Notes: generated by a model from the sequence alone, not told the origin. Positions 8,354 through 13,744 are shown, numbered from the stretch's first letter. The stretch: 64,000 nucleotides of DNA from Haloarcula litorea (GCF_029338195.1 NZ_CP119779.1:2108001-2172000); one strand, 5' to 3'. Translations and numbers: made by a program.

Positions 8354-8581
8354 ATGGCAGGTGATACAACCGAGCCAGATGAGAAGGTGCAAACGACGGT
8401 CTACATCACCCGCGAGCAGCGGGAATGGCTTGACCGGCACGACGTGTTGACGCTCTCCAGCATCGTGCGCAAGCAGATTGACGAGCTGATGGATGCGGAT
8501 GGAATCGTCGCCACGGTTGATGCCGACGAATTCGAGTTCGACACCGAGTCCTCACACACCAATGCGGAGGAGTCGTCGTGA
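8354..8581 (+). CDS. Ribbon-helix-helix-like DNA-binding protein
   Basis: 75 aa from ATG 8354; a GTG directly before it at 8351 is an equal alternative. The core QTTVYITREQREWLDRHDVL, then TLSSIVRKQIDELMD, has the beta strand-helix-helix pattern of CopG/Arc-type RHH proteins. The C-terminus is acidic (VDADEFEFDTESS). Such proteins are common autoregulators of plasmids and toxin-antitoxin operons. The next ORF overlaps it by 4 bp but encodes a membrane peptide and is no evident toxin. Confidence 0.75.
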   Translation: MAGDTTEPDEKVQTTVYITREQREWLDRHDVLTLSSIVRKQIDELMDADGIVATVDADEFEFDTESSHTNAEESS

Positions 8582-8730
8582 TTCGCAGGCTGGTTCTCTC
8601 TTTGCTGCTGTGGCTGGCGGGCACGGCGGTGTTGGCCGTCTCACTTGCCCCGGGTGTTGTCTCACCCGCACTAGTGTTTGCGGGAATGCAGTTGTTGCCG
8701 CCTCCAAGCGATCTCGTCGTGGGGAAGTGA
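8578..8730 (+). CDS. 50-aa membrane protein
   Basis: Starts at GTG 8578 inside the stop of the RHH gene (GTGA overlap). The sequence is highly hydrophobic: LVLSLLLWLAGTAVLAVSLA, then PGVVSPALVFAGMQLLP, giving two possible transmembrane segments, with a short charged end (DLVVGK). It is translationally coupled to the RHH gene. Function unknown; a small toxin or holin-like peptide is possible but unproven. Confidence 0.55.
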   Translation: MIRRLVLSLLLWLAGTAVLAVSLAPGVVSPALVFAGMQLLPPPSDLVVGK

Positions 8731-8807
8731 AGAATGAAGGACGCGAGGAAACGAAAGACGTGAGCAGCGTCGGTGGCACCCTCCCAAAGGAGCCAGCCTT
8801 GCTACGC

Positions 8808-8893
8808 CCCGGTTCGCCGGGACGCACCTCATACTCGGGGTTGATTTGTATTAAACGCCGGCGTGCAGCCGGCTGCAGAAGGTCAACAAAAAA
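8808..8893. terminator. Hairpins and T-tract between convergent genes
   Basis: 8808-8821 forms CCCGG-TTCG-CCGGG, a 5-bp stem with a UUCG tetraloop. 8857-8873 forms GCCGGC-gtgca-GCCGGC. On the minus strand the HTH gene stop is followed after one base by six T residues (8893-8888), a typical archaeal U-tract terminator. The region 8731-8894 otherwise holds no gene. Confidence 0.5.
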
Positions 8894-8894
8894 G

Positions 8895-9098
8895 TCACTT
8901 GTCGTTGGCCAGCTCGTAGAGTCCGGTGTTGACCTTCTCCACGAGACCGGCCAGTCGCAGCTCCTTCAGATGGTGCTGGACGGCGTGCTTGCTGTCGATG
9001 CTGGTGTTCTCCTTGATGTGGTTCGGCGTCGCTCGGCCTTCTCGAAGGACTTCGATCACTTCTTCCTGAGTCGGAGTGGGTTGCTGTTCCGCACTCAT
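8895..9098 (-). CDS. Small winged-helix repressor-like protein
   Basis: 67 aa from ATG 9098. A compact wHTH: TQEEVIEVLREGRATPNHIK, then STIDS-type turn SIDSKHAVQHHLKELRLAGL, and a wing ending NTGLYELANDK. Its own TATA-like GTTATA (9115-9120, read on minus) sits about 20 bp upstream, and a TACTTAGTA palindrome lies directly beyond. It is divergent from the five-leader transcription unit. I infer that it regulates itself and that unit, like an element switch. Confidence 0.8.
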   Translation of the reverse strand: MSAEQQPTPTQEEVIEVLREGRATPNHIKENTSIDSKHAVQHHLKELRLAGLVEKVNTGLYELANDK

Positions 9099-9123
9099 CT
9101 ACGTGTAGTGATACGTTATAGTG

Positions 9124-9177
9124 CTACTTAGTAGTTCTGAGTGTTGGATTCTCGCAGCTTCTACCACCTACTTAGTA
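9124..9177. promoter_or_regulatory. Two CTACTTAGTA operator-like sites
   Basis: The 10-mer CTACTTAGTA occurs exactly at 9124-9133 and 9168-9177, start-to-start spacing 44 bp. Its core TACT-T-AGTA is a perfect palindrome. One copy abuts the minus-strand promoter of the winged-helix gene; the other lies upstream of the plus-strand TATA at 9213. This is a plausible paired operator for the adjacent regulator. Confidence 0.5.
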
Positions 9178-9212
9178 CGTTTGCTTAACCTTGTGGTGCT
9201 ACCCCGTAACCC

Positions 9213-9219
9213 TTTTATG
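9213..9219 (+). promoter_or_regulatory. TATA-like element of the leader-array transcription unit
   Basis: TTTTATG after a GTAACCC stretch; the predicted transcription start is near 9240-9246. The first good ORF starts at 9734, so a transcript from here would carry about 490 nt of untranslated structured RNA. Confidence 0.45.
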
Positions 9220-9294
9220 TCAAACCAGGTAAGTATGAGGTGAAGTCAGAAAGAGAACACGAGCGAGGTGACACTAAATGGGACTTGGAAGTTC

Positions 9295-9328
9295 GGAGGT
9301 GAATCAGACTCAAACAACGATGGAATGA
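9295..9328 (+). other. Degenerate sixth leader end with two-codon ORF
   Basis: GGAGGTGA at 9295-9302 is followed after 17 nt by ATG GAA TGA (9320-9328), preceded by CTCAAACAACG. The layout matches leaders 2 and 4 (GGAGGTGAT, 17-18 nt, CAAACT, ATG), but the ORF is only Met-Glu-stop. An overlapping 16-codon frame starts at ATG 9278. It is either a vestigial cassette or a start-stop leader peptide. Confidence 0.35.
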
Positions 9329-9356
9329 GCCAAGGAGCGCGGTAGTATCGGCACGC

Positions 9357-9677
9357 CGCCCCGGGATGCAGCCGAAGTCTGCACCTGACCGGGGCGAACC
9401 GGCCGAGAACAGCCCTCGTCTCTCCCGATTTCGGGTGTTTCGAGGGTGAACGGACTACAAGGGCCGTGAAACACGCGCTGGACGGCACTCAGTTCCCGTC
9501 TGGCCCCGGAAGGGGAAGCAAGCCCGGGAACGCGCGTGGGCAAGGTGTAACCACTCACCGAACCCACGTGCGCACTATGTTGGTTTACTCAGCCCGCGTG
9601 CCCGCAAGGCCGCGCGGGTAGGCAGGTCTGGTGACCCCGCCCTCGTGGTGGGACAGGCGTTCGATTCCCTGTCTGCC
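9357..9677 (+). ncRNA. Leader 1: chain of hairpins ending in a tRNA-like cloverleaf
   Basis: Hand-paired helices in order: 9357-9364/9389-9396 (CGCCCCGG, perfect) enclosing 9367-9371/9379-9383; 9424-9428/9431-9435; 9435-9441/9468-9474 (GTGTTTC/GAAACAC) enclosing 9450-9453/9464-9467; 9493-9498/9525-9530 (TTCCCG/CGGGAA) enclosing CCCC-GGAA-GGGG (9504-9515); 9531-9540/9563-9572 (10 bp, one G-U) enclosing 9544-9547/9556-9559; motif P1 at 9593-9599/9612-9618 with inner 9600-9602/9608-9610; and cloverleaf 9621-9677. No reading frame of note crosses it. It could be a long 5' UTR or a separate RNA. The P1 stem is shared with leaders 2-5. Confidence 0.55.
9621..9677 (+). ncRNA. Miniature tRNA-like cloverleaf in leader 1
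   Basis: All helices abut: closing stem 9621-9625/9673-9677 (GGCAG/CTGCC); arm 1 GTC-TGGT-GAC (9626-9635); arm 2 CCCGCC-CTCGT-GGTGGG (9636-9652, one G-U); arm 3 ACAGG-loop-CCTGT (9653-9672), whose 10-nt loop contains TTCGATT like a T-loop. It is too short for a tRNA, has no 7-nt anticodon loop, no D-loop GG and no CCA, so it is called tRNA-like only. Confidence 0.45.
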
Positions 9678-9689
9678 CCTGCTGGTTCT

Positions 9690-9698
9690 GGAGGTGAT
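9690..9698 (+). promoter_or_regulatory. Perfect anti-16S sequence, leader 1
   Basis: GGAGGTGAT is fully complementary to the conserved 3' end of 16S rRNA (AUCACCUCC) but ends 35 nt before the ATG at 9734. That is too far for normal Shine-Dalgarno use without folding of the intervening RNA. Confidence 0.6.
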
Positions 9699-9733
9699 TT
9701 TCGACGTTCTGCGACACTAACTACCATTCAACT

Positions 9734-10051
9734 ATGTCCGACAGCATTCACTCCACGGACAGTATCGACACCGAAGAAACACCTGACGAGATCGCGGCGC
9801 ACAGCGAGGATGGAACCACGATCTACGTCGCCGCCACGGACTACGGCTACTCGTCGCAGAACAGCGACTACCCGACACCGGACAACCCGTGTCCAGCCGC
9901 GTACATCGACGAGACGCGGCACGGCGGTTACGTTGTCTGCATCGGCGTGTACGAAGGGCAGTACAAGTGGGACATCACGGACGACATCGCGCACTACGAC
10001 GAGTTCGATGTCGCGCTTGACCGGGTGGCCGACGAACTTGCCGACGGCTGA
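9734..10051 (+). CDS. Leader-array ORF 1, unknown acidic protein
   Basis: 105 aa starting MSDSIHSTDSIDTEETPDEI. The body contains TTIYVAATDYGYSSQNSDYP and a beta-rich segment (GGYVVCIGVYEGQYKWDITD), ending YDEFDVALDRVADELADG. It is acidic with no known domain. The start context AACTATGTCCGACA is shared with ORFs 2 and 4, but the protein bodies are unrelated. Confidence 0.8.
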   Translation: MSDSIHSTDSIDTEETPDEIAAHSEDGTTIYVAATDYGYSSQNSDYPTPDNPCPAAYIDETRHGGYVVCIGVYEGQYKWDITDDIAHYDEFDVALDRVADELADG

Positions 10052-10172
10052 ACTCACGACCGCCTTCACTTTCCACCGCGTGAACGTTGACTCGCCTCAC
10101 AGGCGGGGCGCGGCCTCACGAGTCAGATGCTTCTGCGGCGACTCTGGAGGTGATACAACCGATTCTCAAACT
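10052..10172 (+). ncRNA. Leader 2 (structured inter-ORF element)
   Basis: P1 stem CCGCGT 10076-10081 with GCGCGG 10108-10113 (last pair U-G). Inner hairpin CGCC-TCACA-GGCG 10093-10105. An alternative stem TGACTC 10088-10093/GAGTCA 10120-10125 also forms. It starts directly at the previous stop with AACTCACGACC. GGAGGTGAT lies at 10146-10154, 18 nt before ATG 10173. The right half GGGGCGCGGCCTCACGAGTC is identical to leader 4, while the inner hairpin differs by compensatory changes. Confidence 0.6.
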
Positions 10173-10664
10173 ATGTCCGACAACAGCAATTCCGACACGG
10201 ATAGCACAGACACGAAGACACTCGTCATCGATGCAGACGAGCTGGCGCGAGCGCACGTGAAGAATATGCGTCAGCGCGAAGACCGCGACGTGAAGATGAT
10301 GGTGCGGTGGAAGATGGAATGGGAGGGCGAGCAGCACGCGAAGATCGACTGGTACGACACCAGCCTGTACACGAAGTCGCACCGCCGCGCGAAACCCCGC
10401 GCCTTCCTCGACAGCAGCGTCAATCCCGTCAACGCGCCGGACGAGAACGAGGTTGTCCGCCGGTACGCCGAGGAGCACGGCATCGAGTACAACGATCTGA
10501 TGGAGATTTGGAAGAAGGCGGATGAAGAGGAGATTCGGGAGTGGATCGACGAGTGTTGGGAGGTGTATGAAGACGGCGTTCGCGGCGCTATCGTTGAGGA
10601 CGAGGAGAGACTGCGCAGGTGGAATCGGCGGTTGGAGGATGTTGACGAGGTTCGCTTCGAGTAG
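10173..10664 (+). CDS. Leader-array ORF 2, unknown charged protein
   Basis: 163 aa starting MSDNSNSDTDSTDTKTLVID. An upstream in-frame reading from 9645 covers ORF 1 and leader 2 and is rejected. The body is helical and charged, with MVRWKMEWEGEQHAKIDWYD, a Trp-rich basic segment and a long acidic helix (WIDECWEVYEDGVRGAIVED). No known domain was recognised. Only the first 4-5 residues resemble ORFs 1, 4 and 5. Confidence 0.8.
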   Translation: MSDNSNSDTDSTDTKTLVIDADELARAHVKNMRQREDRDVKMMVRWKMEWEGEQHAKIDWYDTSLYTKSHRRAKPRAFLDSSVNPVNAPDENEVVRRYAEEHGIEYNDLMEIWKKADEEEIREWIDECWEVYEDGVRGAIVEDEERLRRWNRRLEDVDEVRFE

Positions 10665-10796
10665 AGTTCAACTTCCCCCACGGCCAACCGCGTTGACCGG
10701 CCCTCACTCGCATCGAAGCGGGGACGCGGTCTCAGTTGCTCAGGAGGTGATATCGACGCTCGACAGACGGCAAACCGATTCAACACAGTTCCAACT
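10665..10796 (+). ncRNA. Leader 3 (structured inter-ORF element)
   Basis: P1 stem CCGCGT 10688-10693 with ACGCGG 10724-10729 (last pair U-A). Inner hairpin CTCGC-ATCGAA-GCGGG 10707-10722. A CGG-CCAA-CCG mini-hairpin lies at 10681-10690, as in leader 4. GGAGGTGAT lies at 10743-10751, 45 nt before ATG 10797. This is the most divergent right half (GACGCGGTCTCAGTTGCT) and the longest spacer. Confidence 0.55.
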
Positions 10797-11126
10797 ATGA
10801 CACGACAATACACCGACATCGAGTCAGCATCGATCACGACAGACGCAGAGCCATCACGCGATCTCGCCGACTTCGCGAAGACGCAAAACATCAGCGACGC
10901 CGAGACAGTCATCGAGGTGGGAGACGGGGATGAGGCTTACTGCATCATCTCGGTCTACGGCGGCGAGTCATCCGCAGTCGTGCTGTACGACTACGTTGCC
11001 GGTGCCGGCGTTGGGGATGTGGCGTACTGCGCTGATGTGGGCGAGGTTTACGAGGGCCTACAGCGGCTCCTGAACCACGACGAAACGGCGACGGTAGAAG
11101 AGGACATCACGGGGTTGCTCGACTAA
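10797..11126 (+). CDS. Leader-array ORF 3, unknown acidic protein
   Basis: 109 aa starting MTRQYTDIESASITTDAEPS, unlike the MSDN start of its neighbours. Beta-rich centre EVGDGDEAYCIISVYGGESS, then VVLYDYVAGAGVGDVAYC, and an acidic helical end (VEEDITGLLD). A small alpha/beta fold is likely. No known domain was recognised. Confidence 0.8.
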   Translation: MTRQYTDIESASITTDAEPSRDLADFAKTQNISDAETVIEVGDGDEAYCIISVYGGESSAVVLYDYVAGAGVGDVAYCADVGEVYEGLQRLLNHDETATVEEDITGLLD

Positions 11127-11251
11127 CTCACGACCCCTTTCCTCGCGGCCAACCGCGCGAACGTTCTTGACTCGGGTGCAAGACCCGGGGCGCGGCCTCA
11201 CGAGTCAGATGCCTGCCGACGATCTGGAGGTGATACTACTATCGACAAACT
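11127..11251 (+). ncRNA. Leader 4 (structured inter-ORF element)
   Basis: P1 stem CCGCGC 11153-11158 with GCGCGG 11190-11195 (all Watson-Crick). Inner hairpin CGGGT-GCAAG-ACCCG 11173-11187. Upstream hairpin CGCGG-CCAA-CCGCG 11144-11157 overlaps P1 and would be mutually exclusive with it. Outer TTGACTC/GAGTCA pairing as in leader 2 (11168-11173/11202-11207). GGAGGTGAT at 11226-11234, 17 nt before ATG 11252. It begins with AACTCACGACC right at the previous stop. Confidence 0.6.
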
Positions 11252-11740
11252 ATGTCCGACAACAACATCGACATCGAGAGCGAGAACAGCATCCAACCGA
11301 CGCTGCTCGAAGAAGGCGACGAGATTTGCATCGAGAGCATACCCACCGACGAGGAAGTCGTGACGACGGTGAGCAGCGTTGAACACGCCCGCGACGAGCA
11401 GAAGCTCACTACCGTCCACCTCGAAGATATCGACCGGCGGCTGTTCCACGATGATGAGTGGCGGTGCGAACACGTCGAGTGCCGCGTTCGGCGCACCGGT
11501 CTGCCAACCACTGAGGAAATCATCGAATCCCTGAAGAGCAGCGAGCGACAGCCGGATGAAGCCGACGAGTACGTCGCCATCGAGGGCGACATAGAAGCCT
11601 ATCACGAGGCCGCCGACGGCCGCGTGATTCTGCGCTACGTCCTGCAGATGGGTTGGGATATGGACGGCTCCCACGAGGGCGAGATGCTCGCCGACGAGGA
11701 GGTGCAGGAGATGACGCCCCACGACGTGACCGGCGATTGA
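11252..11740 (+). CDS. Leader-array ORF 4, unknown acidic protein
   Basis: 162 aa starting MSDNNIDIESENSIQPTLLE. The body includes VTTVSSVEHARDEQKLTTVH and LEDIDRRLFHDDEWRCEHVE; the second motif (DxxxRLFHxxxW) recurs in ORF 5 as DKRLFHENRSEKW, so ORFs 4 and 5 share a distantly related central segment. The C-terminal half is acidic with YVLQMGWDMDGSHEGEM. No known domain was recognised. Confidence 0.8.
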   Translation: MSDNNIDIESENSIQPTLLEEGDEICIESIPTDEEVVTTVSSVEHARDEQKLTTVHLEDIDRRLFHDDEWRCEHVECRVRRTGLPTTEEIIESLKSSERQPDEADEYVAIEGDIEAYHEAADGRVILRYVLQMGWDMDGSHEGEMLADEEVQEMTPHDVTGD

Positions 11741-11877
11741 GAATCACGACCGCTTTCTCACAGGCCAGCCGCGCTCGGCGCCACCCTTGCGGGTGCGGCG
11801 GTTCGACTCCGCCGGCGGCCCTCGACTTGGATGTCAGTAGGCGACTGGAGGTGATCCAATCAATCCACTGTAAAAAT
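11741..11877 (+). ncRNA. Leader 5 with tRNA-like cloverleaf
   Basis: P1-type pairing CCGCGC 11769-11774 with GTGCGG 11793-11798 (one G-U). It competes with a cloverleaf fold at 11763-11820: closing stem GGCC(a)GCC/GGCGGCC with a bulged A at 11767, arm GCGC-TCG-GCGC (11771-11781), arm CACCC-TTGC-GGGTG (11782-11795), and arm GGCGG-TTCGACT-CCGCC (11797-11813) with an exact T-loop consensus. GGAGGTGAT lies at 11847-11855, extended by CCA to 12 nt of 16S complementarity, 22 nt before ATG 11878. There is no anticodon loop and no CCA end. Confidence 0.55.
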
Positions 11878-12177
11878 ATGTCCGATAACACATCTGATTC
11901 CGATCCGGACAGTATCGACATAGAAGCCATCGAAGACGGCGATGTGCTGCACATCGAGAACAAGGTTGGCGACGAGGAGGAAATGTTGCAAGTGGAGTAC
12001 TGCGGGCACGAGATGGTTTGGCTGGAGAACGACAAGCGGCTGTTCCACGAGAACAGGAGTGAGAAGTGGACGTACGAAGGCATCGCCGCGAAAGTGACTC
12101 GGGTACACGGGGGGAGCGAAAGCCCGGAGAGCGACTTGACCGACGATGGCTGCGACACGCCGTCGGATAGCAGATGA
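11878..12177 (+). CDS. Leader-array ORF 5, unknown acidic protein
   Basis: 99 aa starting MSDNTSDSDPDSIDIEAIED. Beta-rich centre GDVLHIENKVGDEEEMLQVE, then the RLFH motif shared with ORF 4, and a Ser/Asp-rich tail. The next ORF starts inside its last codons (ATGA overlap at 12174), so ORF 5 also heads a three-gene coupled group ending at 12628. Confidence 0.8.
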   Translation: MSDNTSDSDPDSIDIEAIEDGDVLHIENKVGDEEEMLQVEYCGHEMVWLENDKRLFHENRSEKWTYEGIAAKVTRVHGGSESPESDLTDDGCDTPSDSR

Positions 12178-12359
12178 CGATAGAGTACCTGTGCCCGCAG
12201 TGCTTCACCCGAGCCGTCACGGCAGACGTTCATCAGTACGAGTGCGAGGCCTGCGGCCAGTCGTGGGACAGTCTCCGAGAGTTGGCGGAGACCAAACCGA
12301 AGACCGAGATGGAACAGCAGACCTTGGCCTCGGTAGCCAGTCCGGGAGATGCTGAATGA
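12174..12359 (+). CDS. Small zinc-ribbon protein
   Basis: 61 aa. Two Cys pairs, CPQC (residues 7-10) and CEAC (about 24-27), with hydrophobic/acidic spacing typical of a rubredoxin-like zinc ribbon (YLCPQCFTRAVTADVHQYEC). It probably binds Zn and mediates nucleic-acid or protein contacts. It overlaps the genes on both sides by 4 bp, indicating tight translational coupling. Confidence 0.8.
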   Translation: MTIEYLCPQCFTRAVTADVHQYECEACGQSWDSLRELAETKPKTEMEQQTLASVASPGDAE

Positions 12360-12628
12360 CCTTCGAGGAGACGTGGATCGCAGGGAGCGACGAGGACAGG
12401 TTGATCGTGAAGACGAACCCACGACATCAGGACGTGCATCTATATGAGTTCCATCGCAGAGGAGAGGCTTGGGTGCCAAGCGGTGTTGTGACGGGACACG
12501 TCATCGAGTACGCGCGAAACAACGTTGAGGAACCCGTTTTGAATCGCCGTCTCGGCGATGGTCAGCTCCAGCTCTCGGACTTCTTGGAGAGCGTCGAGAG
12601 CCGATCCGAGGTCATCGCCGTCGGCTGA
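12356..12628 (+). CDS. Unknown small protein
   Basis: 90 aa starting MTFEETWIAGSDEDRLIVKT. Contains HQDVHLYEFHRRGEAWVPSG and ends DFLESVESRSEVIAVG. It is coupled to the zinc-ribbon gene by a 4-bp overlap. No domain was recognised. Confidence 0.75.
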   Translation: MTFEETWIAGSDEDRLIVKTNPRHQDVHLYEFHRRGEAWVPSGVVTGHVIEYARNNVEEPVLNRRLGDGQLQLSDFLESVESRSEVIAVG

Positions 12629-12677
12629 AGGCGGAGACCAATTCTATTTCAGACAATACAGATTACCGCGCCATACA

Positions 12678-12747
12678 GCGTTTTTCTAGCGGGGTATCAG
12701 ACATTGCACTTTTCTGACCGACGGCCCAAGTATGACGTGTAGTCGTG
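12678..12747 (+). repeat. Leader/promoter repeat copy A
   Basis: About 70 bp, roughly 70 percent identical by eye to copy B at 13110-13178. Shared blocks are GCGGGGTATCA, TGNACTTNTCTGA and a closing AGTCGTG that contains the GTG start codon of each downstream paralogue. ACTTTTCTGA (12708-12717) lies about 32 bp before the start and may be the TATA box. Confidence 0.6.
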
Positions 12748-13059
12748 GCAGAGACAGAAGACCAGTCCGAATCAGGCAGCGACATCAACCGAATCGGTTT
12801 GGCGACGAGATGGAAGGTCATCGACGATCTCGGAGAGCTAGACGACCACGAGATGTACGGGTTGGGTATGGCCACCGGGTACCTCGAGTCCCGATGGAGC
12901 AACCTGCGTCCCGGTGACATCGAGCGGGTCTCCGACGAAATCATCCGCGATCCCCTCCACGTTCCTGAGGAGCCGAACGACGTGGAGCGCGAGTTCATCG
13001 AGCGGCGTGACCTGCTCGCGGAGGCGCTGGCAGATATGAAGTTCGAGGGCAGACTCTGA
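12745..13059 (+). CDS. Unknown acidic protein, paralogue of the 13176 gene
   Basis: 104 aa from GTG 12745 (VAETEDQSESGSDINRIGLA). The C-terminal half (DIERVSDEIIRDPLHVPEEP, then NDVEREFIERRDLLAEAL) aligns with the 13176 product (LDDIRPRMLEDPESWPSDLN, then EAERRFISQKQAALA), so the two arose by duplication. Helical and acidic. No known domain. Confidence 0.75.
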   Translation: MAETEDQSESGSDINRIGLATRWKVIDDLGELDDHEMYGLGMATGYLESRWSNLRPGDIERVSDEIIRDPLHVPEEPNDVEREFIERRDLLAEALADMKFEGRL

Positions 13060-13109
13060 TGCCGCAGTTCACTTAACTTTCTCATAACAGTATTTCACGC
13101 TGCAGTACC

Positions 13110-13178
13110 GCGCTTTTCCGGCGGGGTATCAAGCAGTGTACTTATCTGAGGGACAGCCCTAATTCCGATGCAGTCGTG
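13110..13178 (+). repeat. Leader/promoter repeat copy B
   Basis: Second copy of the element described at 12678. Upstream, TACCGC (13106-13111) and GCGGGGTA (13121-13128) form a small imperfect inverted repeat around the shared GCGGGGTATC block. The GTG of the downstream gene is at 13176, inside the conserved end. Confidence 0.6.
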
Positions 13179-13436
13179 TCGAAGCAGTCTGCAGACGTGG
13201 ACTCGACTTGGATGCACGCAGACGGATTCCATCGGGAATCGCCTTCCGAAGAACGACTCGCATTTGTCCACGAGGAGATCGTCATCAAGTGGGCAGACGA
13301 GCACCCCGAGTGGCTGGATGACATCCGCCCGCGGATGCTCGAAGACCCGGAGAGCTGGCCGTCCGATCTCAACGAGGCGGAGCGTCGGTTCATCAGTCAG
13401 AAGCAGGCCGCCCTCGCGGTGGGTGATGACGAGTGA
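13176..13436 (+). CDS. Unknown acidic protein, paralogue of the 12745 gene
   Basis: 86 aa from GTG 13176 (VSKQSADVDSTWMHADGFHR). It is the shorter paralogue of the gene at 12745 with the same duplicated leader. The C-terminal motif NEAERRFISQKQAAL corresponds to NDVEREFIERRDLLA. The next gene overlaps by 4 bp. Confidence 0.75.
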   Translation: MSKQSADVDSTWMHADGFHRESPSEERLAFVHEEIVIKWADEHPEWLDDIRPRMLEDPESWPSDLNEAERRFISQKQAALAVGDDE

Positions 13437-13744
13437 TCCGAATCGATGCACCGCGCCGGTTCGCGCACGGGCAGGCGCTCGGTAGACTGGAGCAGAAAGA
13501 GGATGAGCAGGTTGACGCCGACGACGAGAGGATCGACGAGATGCTGCAGGCACCAGTTGAGGACGTGGAGTTGGAGCAGTACGAGTACAGCAGCTCACAC
13601 GTGCAGTCGGAGCCAACCGCCGGTGAGCAAGTTGCCGTCGTGGAGAACAGAGAGGGCATCAGGTGGCACGTCTCCCACCGCAACATCGACAGCGAAAATG
13701 TGCCGGAACACGTCCGCCGCGCCGCCCGGCTGGCGCTAGACTGA
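13433..13744 (+). CDS. Unknown acidic protein
   Basis: 103 aa from GTG 13433, which overlaps the previous stop (GTGA). Begins VIRIDAPRRFAHGQALGRLE. The middle is very acidic (EQVDADDERIDEMLQAPVED) and the end is VPEHVRRAARLALD. No domain was recognised. It is translationally coupled to the paralogue upstream. Confidence 0.75.
   Translation: MIRIDAPRRFAHGQALGRLEQKEDEQVDADDERIDEMLQAPVEDVELEQYEYSSSHVQSEPTAGEQVAVVENREGIRWHVSHRNIDSENVPEHVRRAARLALD

Noticed and set aside
8354-8730. Toxin-antitoxin operon
   Set aside because: The RHH protein fits an antitoxin, but the coupled 50-aa partner is only a hydrophobic peptide with no toxin motif.
9621-9677. Functional tRNA gene
   Set aside because: No 7-nt anticodon loop, no D-loop GG, too short (57 nt) and no CCA; kept only as a tRNA-like fold.
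9645-10664. Single 339-codon ORF across leader 1, ORF 1 and leader 2
   Set aside because: The first half is out of frame with ORF 1 and reads Thr/Arg-rich shadow sequence; the true gene starts at ATG 10173.
11763-11820. Functional tRNA-Ser/Leu gene
   Set aside because: The T-arm and a CACCC-TTGC-GGGTG arm recall the variable arm of such tRNAs, but there is no anticodon arm and the total length is 58 nt.
9357-11877. Integron with attC sites
   Set aside because: Leaders lie before each ORF with ribosome-binding motifs and RNA-type covariation; no integron integrase and no attC core GTTRRRY sites are visible.
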